Shown here one piece after another: positions 1 through 8,397 of a stretch of DNA of 64,000 nt. The stretch comes from Chitinophagaceae bacterium. Lineage in GTDB: Bacteria; Bacteroidota; Bacteroidia; Chitinophagales; Chitinophagaceae. A program made the position numbers and the translations under genes. Under the pieces are notes generated by a model. That model did no database searches. It was not told the origin of the DNA and was given only the letters and a program-made list of their open reading frames with translations. The DNA is taken from NCBI GenBank assembly GCA_017307755.1, contig JAFKGQ010000016.1:62001-126000 (forward strand). The letters are read 5' to 3'. Positions within the stretch are counted from its first letter, which is position 1. Every line of letters begins with the position of its first letter.

Positions 1-387
1 TATATCTGTTATGACCGTCATTTCCCCGATGGAGCCCGTTGTCTGGGACTCAACGGCGCCGAGATCGTGTACAATCCATCCGCCACCGTGGCCGGGCTCT
101 CTCAATACCTCTGGCGCCTGGAACAACCTGCTCATGCGGCCGCCAATGGTTATTTTATGGGTTGTATCAACCGCGTAGGCGAAGAAAGACCCTGGAACCT
201 GGGCCGATTTTACGGCAGCTCCTACTTTGTGGACCCAAGGGGACAGATATTCGCCCAGGCTTCCGAAGACAAGGATGAGCTGCTTATCGCCGAGTTCGAC
301 CTGGATAAGATCGAGGAGGTACGCAGTGTCTGGCAGTTCTTCAGGGACAGACGCCCGGAGACTTACGGAAAATTGACTGAACTTTAA
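1..387 (+). CDS. Nitrilase-family amidohydrolase, beta-ureidopropionase type (3' part only)
   Basis: The reading frame is open from the first base, so the gene starts outside the window and only the last 128 residues are seen. The visible start YICYDRHFPDG matches the carbon-nitrogen hydrolase motif around the catalytic Cys (residue 3 of the visible part), in the form typical of beta-ureidopropionases and N-carbamoyl amino acid amidases. GYFMGCINRVGEE and the terminal DLDKIEEVRSVWQFFRDRRP also fit that branch. The stop lies 12 nt before preT, and preA follows, so the three genes look like one operon for reductive pyrimidine breakdown. In that pathway this enzyme would hydrolyse N-carbamoyl-beta-alanine to beta-alanine, CO2 and ammonia. 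The substrate is inferred from context; a hydantoin-derived carbamoyl amino acid is the alternative. Confidence 0.85.
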   Translation, partial: YICYDRHFPDGARCLGLNGAEIVYNPSATVAGLSQYLWRLEQPAHAAANGYFMGCINRVGEERPWNLGRFYGSSYFVDPRGQIFAQASEDKDELLIAEFDLDKIEEVRSVWQFFRDRRPETYGKLTEL

Positions 388-399
388 ACTGGTCAGCGT

Positions 400-1746
400 A
401 TGGCTATTACCAACAACAGGCTGACGCCCGGAGAATATGTAGAAAATTTTGGCGACATCCATCCCCCTTTCGAGACAAGGGATGCTGCCCTGGTGGAGGC
501 CAACCGCTGTCTGTACTGTTACGACGCCCCCTGTACCAAAAGCTGTCCCACCGGCATCGACGTACCAAAGTTCATCAAACAGATTGCCACGGATGACCTG
601 AAAGGCGCTGCCCGGACCATCTTTATTTCTAATATCATGGGTGGCGGCTGCTCCCGGGTATGTCCTGTGGAGAAGCTCTGTGAAGGCGCCTGCGTATACA
701 ATCTAATGGAGGAAAAACCCATTTCCATCGCCCGTCTTCAGCGGCTGCCGACCGACGAGGCGATGAGACGGAAGTGGCCTCTTTTTGTACGGAAGCCGGC
801 CCTCGGCAAACGCGTAGCCATTGTCGGAGCAGGCCCTGCAGGGCTTAGCGCCGCGCATGTGCTTTCACGTGAAGGCATAGATGTGACCATTTATGAGAAG
901 GAGGCCCGTGGAGGAGGTCTGATGACCTATGGCGTGGCCGCATATAAGGTCACGCCGGATTACTGTGCGGAAGAACTGGAATATATTCTTTCTTTAGGCG
1001 GCATCACCATTCAATACAATACCTCCCTGGGAAAAGATCTTACATTACAACACCTGCGGGAGCAATATGACGCTGTCTTTCTGGCTTTTGGCGTAGGGCT
1101 TGCCCGACGGCTGGATATTCCCGGTGAGGAGCTCGCCGGGGTGGTGAATGCGCTTAAATTTATCTATGATATCAGGACGGAAGGGTTTCCTGCGGTCCCT
1201 GTGGGAGACAAGGTCGCTGTCATCGGTATGGGTATGACGGCTATCGACGCTGCTACCCAGGCCCGTCGTCTGGGCGCAGGAGAGGTCACCCTGGTCTATA
1301 GAAGGACAGAGACAGAAATGCCCTGCACACAAAAAGAGCTGGAGATCGCCCGTCAGGATGGCTGTCGTATTCACTGGCTGGCAGCACCTCAGGCAGTAAT
1401 AGGCGCCGGAGGGCATGTTACAGGACTCCGGTGTGAACGGATGGAGTTAGGTCCTCCGGATGCGGGAGGGCGCCGCTCGCCTCAACCTACCGGCGAGACA
1501 TTTACCCTTGACGTGGATATGGTGATCAAAGCCACGGGGCAGATGCCTTTCGAAGAGCTGGCGCTTGACGCCGGAGTGGGCCATCGTGGCGGGAAAGTTG
1601 CTGTGGACGGCGCCGGCGCTACTTCGCTGCCCGGTGTCTTTGCCGGCGGCGACTGTGTCAATGGAGGAAAAGAGGTGGTGGACGCGGTGCAGGCAGGCAA
1701 GTTGAGCGCAGCCGCTATCCTTTCTTATTTGCAGATCACTCATTAA
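400..1746 (+). CDS. preT: NAD(P)-dependent dihydropyrimidine dehydrogenase subunit PreT
   Basis: This 448-residue protein has the layout of PreT and the GltD-like small subunits. An N-terminal iron-sulfur domain carries CLYCYDAPCTKSCPTGIDV (about residues 38-56) and GGGCSRVCPVEKLCEGACV (about 82-100). An FAD Rossmann fold follows (GAGPAGLSAAHVLS, about 142), then an NAD(P) fold (GMGMTAIDAATQARR, about 275) and a C-terminal FAD motif (GVFAGGDCVNGG). It passes electrons from NAD(P)H to PreA, which reduces uracil and thymine to their 5,6-dihydro forms. It lies 12 nt after the nitrilase gene and 10 nt before preA. The length is normal. Start is the ATG at 400; no Shine-Dalgarno is seen, as usual in Bacteroidota. 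Confidence 0.93.
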   Translation: MAITNNRLTPGEYVENFGDIHPPFETRDAALVEANRCLYCYDAPCTKSCPTGIDVPKFIKQIATDDLKGAARTIFISNIMGGGCSRVCPVEKLCEGACVYNLMEEKPISIARLQRLPTDEAMRRKWPLFVRKPALGKRVAIVGAGPAGLSAAHVLSREGIDVTIYEKEARGGGLMTYGVAAYKVTPDYCAEELEYILSLGGITIQYNTSLGKDLTLQHLREQYDAVFLAFGVGLARRLDIPGEELAGVVNALKFIYDIRTEGFPAVPVGDKVAVIGMGMTAIDAATQARRLGAGEVTLVYRRTETEMPCTQKELEIARQDGCRIHWLAAPQAVIGAGGHVTGLRCERMELGPPDAGGRRSPQPTGETFTLDVDMVIKATGQMPFEELALDAGVGHRGGKVAVDGAGATSLPGVFAGGDCVNGGKEVVDAVQAGKLSAAAILSYLQITH

Positions 1747-1756
1747 AATTTTTATC

Positions 1757-3025
1757 ATGGCTTCCTTACATACCAACTATCTCGGTATCTCCTCCCCCAA
1801 CCCCTTCTGGCTGGCCAGCGCCCCGCCTACCGACAAGTTGATAAATGTCCTTCGCGCTTTCGAAGCAGGCTGGGGCGGCGTGGTATGGAAAACGCTGGGC
1901 AGCCAGATAAAAAATGTATCCTCCCGTTATTCCGCCGTAGATTATCACGGCAGCCGCGTCATGGGACTGAATAACATCGAGCTCATCAGCGACAGGCCGC
2001 TGGAGCTGAACCTGCGGGAAATAAAGGAATGTATCCGTCTTTTCCCCAACAGGGCGATGATCGTATCGCTGATGGCCGACAACGATCGCGAAAGCTGGCA
2101 CGAGCTGATACGCAAGGTAGAGGATACGGGCGCCCATGGGTTGGAATTGAATTTCGGCTGTCCTCACGGTATGACGGAACGCGGTATGGGCGCCGCTGTA
2201 GGACAAGACCCTGCCATTGCAAGACTGGTGACTGAATGGGTCATGGAAGCCGCCACGATACCTGTCATTACGAAGCTGACGCCCAATGTGCACTCTGTGG
2301 TGCCGACAGGCCGTGCAGCAGTGGAAGCAGGCAGCCAGGGGCTTTCCCTTATCAACACTATCCAGTCCGTCACTGGCGTGGACCTGGATACCTTTATTCC
2401 CAATCCAAATGTAGGAGGCAAATCGACTTTTGGCGGGTACTGCGGTCCCGCGGTAAAACCCATCGCATTGAAAATGCTCACCACCATCGCACAGGACCCG
2501 GTGACACGCAAAGCGCCTATCTCCGGCATCGGCGGCATCAGCACCTGGAAGGATGCGGCGGAGTTCATGCTGCTGGGCGCAACTACCGTACAGGTGTGCA
2601 CGGCTGTGATGAAACACGGGTTCCGGATCATAGAAGGACTTTGCGAAGGGCTTAACAACTGGATGGATGAGAAGGGCTTTCGCCAGATCACGGACTTTAT
2701 AGGCTTGTCTGTCCCTACGCTTACACAGTGGGAGGAACTGGATCTGAATTATCATATTGTTGCGCGTATAGATCCTGCCAAATGTATCCATTGCGGACTT
2801 TGTTATATAGCCTGTGAAGATGCTTCACACCAGTCTATCAGTCTTACGAGCGGTGATCCGTACAATACATATGCTGTGAAAGAAGAGGAATGTGTGGGTT
2901 GCAATCTATGCAAGCTGGTCTGCCCTGTGGATGGATGCATTACCATGGTGGAACAGCGTGTAGGCCCCGAATATCTTAATTGGAAACAGTTCCAGGAGAA
3001 GGGTTTGCCGTTGAATGATCATTGA
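1757..3025 (+). CDS. preA: NAD-dependent dihydropyrimidine dehydrogenase subunit PreA
   Basis: This 422-residue protein combines a dihydroorotate-dehydrogenase-like FMN TIM barrel (about residues 1-310; NFGCPHGM, KLTPNV, GIGGISTWKDAAEFMLLGA) with a C-terminal double [4Fe-4S] ferredoxin domain (CIHCGLCYIACEDASH near 342 and CVGCNLCKLVCPVDGC near 380). This is the architecture of PreA and of the C-terminal part of mammalian DPYD. It catalyses pyrimidine reduction using electrons supplied by PreT, encoded just upstream. Its last 50 bp overlap the convergent gene on the minus strand. Confidence 0.93.
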   Translation: MASLHTNYLGISSPNPFWLASAPPTDKLINVLRAFEAGWGGVVWKTLGSQIKNVSSRYSAVDYHGSRVMGLNNIELISDRPLELNLREIKECIRLFPNRAMIVSLMADNDRESWHELIRKVEDTGAHGLELNFGCPHGMTERGMGAAVGQDPAIARLVTEWVMEAATIPVITKLTPNVHSVVPTGRAAVEAGSQGLSLINTIQSVTGVDLDTFIPNPNVGGKSTFGGYCGPAVKPIALKMLTTIAQDPVTRKAPISGIGGISTWKDAAEFMLLGATTVQVCTAVMKHGFRIIEGLCEGLNNWMDEKGFRQITDFIGLSVPTLTQWEELDLNYHIVARIDPAKCIHCGLCYIACEDASHQSISLTSGDPYNTYAVKEEECVGCNLCKLVCPVDGCITMVEQRVGPEYLNWKQFQEKGLPLNDH

Positions 3026-3626
3026 TCTGTGGCAGATATCCAGCCCTGATAGCATTCACGGTCGATTTTGGCGTCAGCACCTTTACTCGCTGCTCTCCGG
3101 GTAAAGATTGGCTTTTTTCATATCCAAAAGGAGTCCAGGGAAATATTTTGTTATCCGCCACCAGGCATGCCCTTCCCTCCCACTCTATAAAGGTTCCGTC
3201 CGGCAGTTCATGGATGGGTGATTCATAGCTGACCTTTTCTCCCTGACGTGTTATCCTCTCCCGGTGCAATATCTCGTCTATCTCTCCGATACGGGCATCT
3301 TCGTTGAATCCATATTCGGGGTTGCCCTTTAGCCAGTAAGATTTGAATCTTTTTGCATTTTCCCTTCTACATTCAAAACAGGGGCGGTGACCTGCGGCAA
3401 GCGCAGTGGCTTCATCCAGGAAAAATAATTCCGTCCACCTATTGGGTGACATCACTGTTCTATGCCGCCCCTTAAACTGTAGCACACAGGTGATCCAGGC
3501 CTTTAATTTGAATGCCCGACGGATAATCTTATGTTCGTCATGCAGCACGCCGCGATTGCCCATCCAGGCGCCGCGTGCGCTGGTGGTGATAATATCCCCC
3601 CTGGGGTCGACTCGGTTTTGTAGCAT
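2976..3626 (-). CDS. Conserved protein of unknown function with a Cys-x-x-Cys motif
   Basis: This 216-residue protein has no named function that I know. Conserved-looking blocks are the N-terminal NRVDPRGDIITTSARGAWMG, the middle FFLDEATALAAGHRPCFECR (about residues 68-87) and a C-terminal VLTPKSTVNAIRAGYLP. The HRPCFECRR stretch resembles the short metal-binding loop of Ada N-termini, but two cysteines alone do not prove zinc binding. From memory, similar proteins occur as stand-alone genes in rhizobia and other soil bacteria. There is no signal peptide or membrane segment. The 3' end overlaps the end of preA by 50 bp in convergent orientation. The ATG at 3626 is the first in the frame. Confidence 0.8.
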   Translation of the reverse strand: MLQNRVDPRGDIITTSARGAWMGNRGVLHDEHKIIRRAFKLKAWITCVLQFKGRHRTVMSPNRWTELFFLDEATALAAGHRPCFECRRENAKRFKSYWLKGNPEYGFNEDARIGEIDEILHRERITRQGEKVSYESPIHELPDGTFIEWEGRACLVADNKIFPWTPFGYEKSQSLPGEQRVKVLTPKSTVNAIRAGYLPQINDHSTANPSPGTVSN

Positions 3627-3703
3627 ATTTTATTGACAATTTAAAATAAAAATTGTTCCGGATTAAAGTAGTTTGTTGAAGGTAAAGTTCCTTCCGACAT
3701 CTG

Positions 3704-4540
3704 TTGCGGTTTATCTTTCCGGAGGCTGATCAGTTGGTTGACATGGAGAGGGGCTTTGATTTCCTGGATAAAGAGCTGAACGAGATGTACCCGGAGCCGG
3801 ATAAGACGGCTGATCCGAAATTTGTAGATAAGCTAGTGAAAGTACATAAGCCAGATGGAGGAGAAGAATGGTTCCTTGTACATATAGAAGTGCAGGGTCA
3901 TCCGGATAAAGCGTTTGCTGAAAGAATGTTCAGGTATTATACCCGGATATTCGATAAGTACCAGGCGCCGATGACGGCACTGGCCATTTTCACGGGGCAG
4001 AACGGAAAGGATATGCCCAATTGTTATACGTACGGTTTCTTAGGCACAAGCCTGGTGTATAAGTATAACACTTGTTGTATCACAGATTATATAGATGAAG
4101 ACCTGATGGCAAGCAATAATCCTTTTGCCCTGATAGTGCTGGCGGCTAAAACGGCCTTGTTGATGGGGAAAAAGCCGGAAGTGGAATTGATGGAGCGAAA
4201 GCTTTTGATTGCCAAATTATTATATAAGAAAGGCATATTTAGTAAAAGGAAAATTGCGGCGGTTTTGACCTTTTTAAATAGTTATATCGTATTTGAAGAC
4301 CAGCAAATAAATCGTAATTTTAAACAACAATTTGATCAGATAACAGGTAAAACAGATACTATGAATATTTTTGAACAAGTAGCTGAAATGAGGGCGGAAG
4401 AGGCAAGAGAAGAAGAACGGGAGAATATTGCAAAGAATCTTCTGATCGATACAGGGCTCTCTCCCGAAAAAATCGCCTCATCGACTGGCGTTTCCTTATC
4501 AGTAGTAGAAAAAATCAAAGAGGCCCTCGTTTCAAAATAA
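3704..4540 (+). CDS. Rpn/YhgA-like recombination-promoting nuclease, 5' end eroded
   Basis: The protein matches the Rpn (YhgA-like, PD-(D/E)XK) family: RFIFPEADQLVDMERGFDFLDKEL, then a nuclease core with VDKLVKVHKPDG, EWFLVHIEVQG (family E-x-Q motif), FAERMFRYYTRIFDKY and ALAIFTG. The charged C-terminus is also typical, with EQVAEMRAEEAREEERENI and a helix-turn-helix-like tail (LSPEKIASSTGVSLSVVEKI). The family normally begins about 15-25 residues earlier. Here an in-frame TAA at 3683 allows only six codons before the TTG at 3704, and no ATG lies upstream. So the start is a non-ATG codon, or the 5' end is lost, or the protein starts at ATG 3743. Base composition is more A+T rich than the neighbours. 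Family members are often mobile or multicopy. Confidence 0.65.
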   Translation: MRFIFPEADQLVDMERGFDFLDKELNEMYPEPDKTADPKFVDKLVKVHKPDGGEEWFLVHIEVQGHPDKAFAERMFRYYTRIFDKYQAPMTALAIFTGQNGKDMPNCYTYGFLGTSLVYKYNTCCITDYIDEDLMASNNPFALIVLAAKTALLMGKKPEVELMERKLLIAKLLYKKGIFSKRKIAAVLTFLNSYIVFEDQQINRNFKQQFDQITGKTDTMNIFEQVAEMRAEEAREEERENIAKNLLIDTGLSPEKIASSTGVSLSVVEKIKEALVSK

Positions 4541-4633
4541 TCTCCCTGCAATTCCAGGATAATCTTTCTCCTAAAAACTAAGGGCCAGCTAAAGCCGACC
4601 CTCAATCCAAGTTGTTCGCTTTCGAACAGGAAA

Positions 4634-5827
4634 CTATTTCTTCACAGAGAATGTATACACCGTACTCGTCTTATACTGCTTACCCGGCTGCAGCACTGTA
4701 GAAGGGAACGACGGCTCGTTGGGGGAATCAGGATAATGTTGTGTCTCCAGACAGAAAGCCGTCCGGTGATCATCCCTCTTTCCTCCTTTCAGAGGATTGG
4801 ACCCACTCATAAAGTTACCGCCGTAGAATTGGATACCGGGCTCCATGGTCCATACTTCCATGAATATGCCGCTCTGATCGCCCAGCACAGTGGCTGCGAG
4901 ATTAAGACCAGCGCCCTTACTCGCGTTCAGCACAAAATTATGATCGTATCCTTTCCCGAATTTCAATTGTTGGTTAGGTGAATCAACACGTGCACCTATC
5001 GCCGTCGGCTGCCGGAAATCAAAAGGTGTTCCCGCTACCGGCTCGATCTTTCCGGTGGGTATCAACGTAGAGTCCACAGGTGTATAACGATCCGCATTGA
5101 ATTGTAACAGGTGGTTATTGATGGTGCCGCTCCCCTGCCCATTCAGGTTGAAATAGGTATGGTTTGTCAGATTTACTACAGTGGGTTTGTCCGTCGTTGC
5201 CTCATAGTCAATTTTTAATGAATTGACCGTGTCGCCGGACAGTGTATAGGTCACTTTTGCCTGCAGATTGCCTGGATATCCCTCTTCTTGATCCTTGGAC
5301 AGGTACGTAAGCTCCAGGGTGCTGTCATTTAACTGTTTGGCATCCCATACATGGGCTGCAAAACCTTTCAGACCGCCATGCAGACTGTTAGGACCATTGT
5401 TGGTGGCCAGTTTGTATTCCTTGCCATTCAGGGAGAATCTTCCCTTGGCGATGCGATTGCCATAACGGCCTACAATAGCCCCAAAATAGCTCTCCGGCTG
5501 ATGAATATATTTCCCAATGCTATCGTATCCTACTGCGATATCCGTCATCACGCCATTCTTGTCGGGCACCAGCAGGCTGACGACCCTCGCGCCGTAATTG
5601 GTGATGGCGACGGCAGCATTATTCTTATTCCTGAGTATATACAAGGCTGTGGGCTTGCCGTCAAGACTATCCTTGAAAAGATTAGCATCCGGCAAGACGG
5701 ATGCCGTAGCGGGAGCTTTAGTGGCGGTGGAATCAACAGCTGACTTGTCGGAAGAAGCACTGTTGCCACAGGCGGCTAATAGACATGCGGCTGCGATCCA
5801 GGAGTAATTCGTCGAAACTTTGATCAT
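4634..5827 (-). CDS. galM: Aldose 1-epimerase (mutarotase), lipoprotein
   Basis: This 397-residue protein starts with a lipoprotein signal (lipobox LLAACGN, Cys near residue 20), followed by a Ser/Thr/Ala-rich linker and a galactose mutarotase beta-sandwich. Characteristic motifs are NYGARVVSLLVPDKNG, GRYGNRIAKGRFSLNGK, NLTNHTYFNLNGQG (the active-site His region) and FCLETQHYPDSPNEPSFP near the C-terminus. The lipid anchor places it in the periplasm or at the outer membrane. It interconverts alpha and beta anomers of aldoses, feeding alpha-galactose to GalK. It follows galK with a 16-nt gap, so the two are very probably co-transcribed. Confidence 0.93.
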   Translation of the reverse strand: MIKVSTNYSWIAAACLLAACGNSASSDKSAVDSTATKAPATASVLPDANLFKDSLDGKPTALYILRNKNNAAVAITNYGARVVSLLVPDKNGVMTDIAVGYDSIGKYIHQPESYFGAIVGRYGNRIAKGRFSLNGKEYKLATNNGPNSLHGGLKGFAAHVWDAKQLNDSTLELTYLSKDQEEGYPGNLQAKVTYTLSGDTVNSLKIDYEATTDKPTVVNLTNHTYFNLNGQGSGTINNHLLQFNADRYTPVDSTLIPTGKIEPVAGTPFDFRQPTAIGARVDSPNQQLKFGKGYDHNFVLNASKGAGLNLAATVLGDQSGIFMEVWTMEPGIQFYGGNFMSGSNPLKGGKRDDHRTAFCLETQHYPDSPNEPSFPSTVLQPGKQYKTSTVYTFSVKK

Positions 5828-5843
5828 ATAGCAATGATTATTT

Positions 5844-7016
5844 TTATATCAATGAAGTTCCATTCTCGATCTGCCCGATATACACTTTCAGCTCTTTATT
5901 CATCACTTTAGCATAAGCCGGAGTCAAGTCTGCTACCAGACCATCGATGGCCTCTTCACGGACGAGATTGATGGTGCAGCCGCCAAAACCTCCGCCCATC
6001 ATCCGGGCTCCGATGACACCGGGTCTGCCTTTCACCTGTTCTACCAAAAAGTCGGCCTCGGGACAGCTAACCTCATATTTCCGGCTCAACCCGTCGTGGG
6101 TAGCAAACATCTTCTGACCAAAGGCTGTAATATCGCCTTTTTTCAGGTCTTCTCCGGCTGCCAGCAGCCGCAGGTTCTCCTCTACTACATACTGACAACG
6201 CTGATAGACCAATGGATCCACAGGCGCCACATATTTGTCCAGCATCTCCGGCGTAACGTCCCGTAGGCTGCGAACCTCCGGATGATGAACCCGTATCAAG
6301 GCTACGCCCGCCTCGCACTGCTGACGACGGGTGTTGTATTCGGAGCTGGCAAGAGAGTGTTTTACATTCGTGTCCAACAGCACGATACGGATGCCATCCG
6401 TGTTGAAAGGAACGTATTCATATGCCAAAGACTGACAGTCCAGCCGGATGACATGGTTCTTACGGCCGAACATACTGGCAAACTGGTCCATGATGCCGCA
6501 CTTTACGCCTACAAACTCATTCTCGGCCTTCTGGGACAATTTAACCATGGTCAGCGGGTCCATCTTCAACCCAAAAAGCTCATTCAGCGAAAATGCTGTG
6601 GCGCATTCCAGGGCCGCGGAGGAAGACATACCGGCTCCCAGGGGAATATCCCCTCCGAATACGCAGTTAAAACCTCCTACCTTGTACCCGAGGGCCTGCA
6701 CCTGCGCAACGACGCCCAGGATATAATCCGGCCAATGCAGGGAAGAAGGCACAACCTTGCCTGTATCGCCCAGGTAGCTCAGCTCCAGGTCCAGCGAAAC
6801 AATATGAATAAGATCGTCATCCCTGCGGGAGACGGCCATGTAAATCGCTTTGTTGATGGCGGCCGGCATGACAAACCCGTTGTTATAGTCCGTATGCTCG
6901 CCGATGAGGTTTACCCTGCCGGGTGACCGCACCACCACGGGATCTGTATTAAAAGTTTCTTTGAATTTTTCTATAATCCTGAAGGTCAGTGTGTTTTCTT
7001 GTTGCGTTGCTATCAT
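5844..7016 (-). CDS. galK: Galactokinase
   Basis: This 390-residue protein is of normal length for GHMP galactokinase. It carries the signature GRVNLIGEHTDYNNGFVMPA near residue 30, the ATP-binding motif GDIPLGAGMSSSAALECA near 128 and the third GHMP motif GARMMGGGFGGCTINLV near 345. It phosphorylates alpha-D-galactose at C1 in the cytoplasm, the first committed Leloir step. galM follows downstream; galT and galE are not in the window. The 59 nt upstream contain a TTATTTTG sequence (near 7035) that falls one base short of the TAnnTTTG consensus, so its own promoter is possible but unproven. Confidence 0.95.
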   Translation of the reverse strand: MIATQQENTLTFRIIEKFKETFNTDPVVVRSPGRVNLIGEHTDYNNGFVMPAAINKAIYMAVSRRDDDLIHIVSLDLELSYLGDTGKVVPSSLHWPDYILGVVAQVQALGYKVGGFNCVFGGDIPLGAGMSSSAALECATAFSLNELFGLKMDPLTMVKLSQKAENEFVGVKCGIMDQFASMFGRKNHVIRLDCQSLAYEYVPFNTDGIRIVLLDTNVKHSLASSEYNTRRQQCEAGVALIRVHHPEVRSLRDVTPEMLDKYVAPVDPLVYQRCQYVVEENLRLLAAGEDLKKGDITAFGQKMFATHDGLSRKYEVSCPEADFLVEQVKGRPGVIGARMMGGGFGGCTINLVREEAIDGLVADLTPAYAKVMNKELKVYIGQIENGTSLI

Positions 7017-7075
7017 ATGTGGTCAATCTGCAAGTGTCAAAATAACATCTATTTCCCCTGAAAATAAAACTTTTT

Positions 7076-8395
7076 TCATTTATCTTTAGATATATGAACC
7101 TTTTTTAACAGATGTTCCCCTACCTGCAGCCCCTGCAACCTTCCGTTCTCGATCGCGTCCATAAAATGAATACCGCCATAGAATCGGGATATGCCTGCTT
7201 CCAGGGCGGCTTGCTGAAATGATTCAAAATGCCTGGGGGGCAGGCCATACTGCACCTCTACGCTATCTGTATATTGAAAATGGTCACCGAAATACCAGGT
7301 CAGAATAGCCGCCGAAGTCGAAGAGATACAGGAATGACCGCTGAGGTATTCGGGAAAAGGCGGAGTTTGCAGCAACGGGCTCCATTTCTGGTCAATATAT
7401 TTCCTGATCGCAGTCTCGGGCCTCACCCTGTTGCTTCTGTATTTCTCATCCCAACAGCAAATAAAGCTATCCATAAGCCCGATGGCCACCAGTGTATAGA
7501 TCATCATGGACTGTTCAAAACTCTTTCCGGCCAGCTCACAGGCTATTCCTGTGATGCCCAGCCAATGGGCGCCGGGGGATATCTTTTTTAATCCTATCCA
7601 AAGGTGCCCGTTGTCCTGCACCGCAAATGGATTGCAATCCCAGAATGCGGCTATGATCCGGTGTTCCTGCGGCAGCGTATCATTGTAATTCTGCATCATG
7701 AGCTTATAAAATGCACTCTGTTTATCCCTGGAAAAGGGGATGGGAGGGACAGGTTTGAATTGGGAGGATGAATCTAGTGTGAAAGGCCGCACTGTCTTAA
7801 ACCAGGGCTCCACAGCCGCCATATAGGCCGGAGGGGTGGGATACCAACAGCCTTCTTTATCTTCGGGCGTATATCGCGGCAGGTTGCTGATCTTATTATA
7901 TCCGTCTGCCTTGGCATATGCCAGGATCCTTTTGCTGATGGCCAATGCATACTTCTGTGAACTTTCAATTACTTCATCGGAATACCCGGCGCCTCTGCAG
8001 GAATCCAGAAAGCGTCGCTCATATTGTCCGAATAAATTGCCCGATGGTTCCATTTTTCCGGCTGTTCTCATCATTGCCAGCAAAGCGGCTAACTGGTAAG
8101 AATATCCGCTGATGGAATCCGGCTTCCTAAGATCGGGATAATCATTTAATACCCTGTGCATGCTTTTGAACCTGTTGTCGTTCTCAGACAGGATCTCATA
8201 GCCGGCCAGACAGGCATAAGAAAAAAATCGGGCTGCCAGGGGTGGATTGGTGACATCGTGTACCATCAGTTCGGTCATTTGCCCGAGTATATGACTGATA
8301 TCTTTCTGGCTGAATGGCTGTGGCTTGGGGGAATGCTTACAGCCGGCGGCCGACAACAAGACTGCTATAACGGAAAGACGAAACAATATCTTCAT
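7076..8395 (-). CDS. Vanadium-dependent haloperoxidase/PAP2-superfamily lipoprotein
   Basis: This 439-residue protein has a lipoprotein signal (lipobox SAAGCKH) and an all-helical vanadium-haloperoxidase/PAP2 phosphatase fold. The three anion-binding motifs are visible: KYRSNRVRPETAI (K and RP, near residue 320), PEYLSGHSC (SGH, near 348) and SRFYGGIHFMDA (R and H, near 405). Proteins with this set bind vanadate or phosphate; the sequence does not separate a haloperoxidase from a phosphatase. It lies 2 nt beyond the FG-GAP lipoprotein gene as the last gene of the sigma/FecR/SusCD operon. It would be anchored in the periplasm or on the cell surface. Confidence 0.85.
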   Translation of the reverse strand: MKILFRLSVIAVLLSAAGCKHSPKPQPFSQKDISHILGQMTELMVHDVTNPPLAARFFSYACLAGYEILSENDNRFKSMHRVLNDYPDLRKPDSISGYSYQLAALLAMMRTAGKMEPSGNLFGQYERRFLDSCRGAGYSDEVIESSQKYALAISKRILAYAKADGYNKISNLPRYTPEDKEGCWYPTPPAYMAAVEPWFKTVRPFTLDSSSQFKPVPPIPFSRDKQSAFYKLMMQNYNDTLPQEHRIIAAFWDCNPFAVQDNGHLWIGLKKISPGAHWLGITGIACELAGKSFEQSMMIYTLVAIGLMDSFICCWDEKYRSNRVRPETAIRKYIDQKWSPLLQTPPFPEYLSGHSCISSTSAAILTWYFGDHFQYTDSVEVQYGLPPRHFESFQQAALEAGISRFYGGIHFMDAIENGRLQGLQVGEHLLKKVHISKDK

Positions 8396-8397
8396 AA

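Noticed and set aside
1766..2791. 341-codon open frame on the minus strand inside preA
   Set aside because: It is the shadow of a strongly coding, GC-rich gene; its translation is rich in His, Arg and Cys with no family motifs, and preA is unambiguous.
4565..4630. Small hairpins (for example TGTTCG-CTTT-CGAACA) between the Rpn gene and galM
   Set aside because: Stem is short and no T-tract follows on either strand, so a terminator is not supported.
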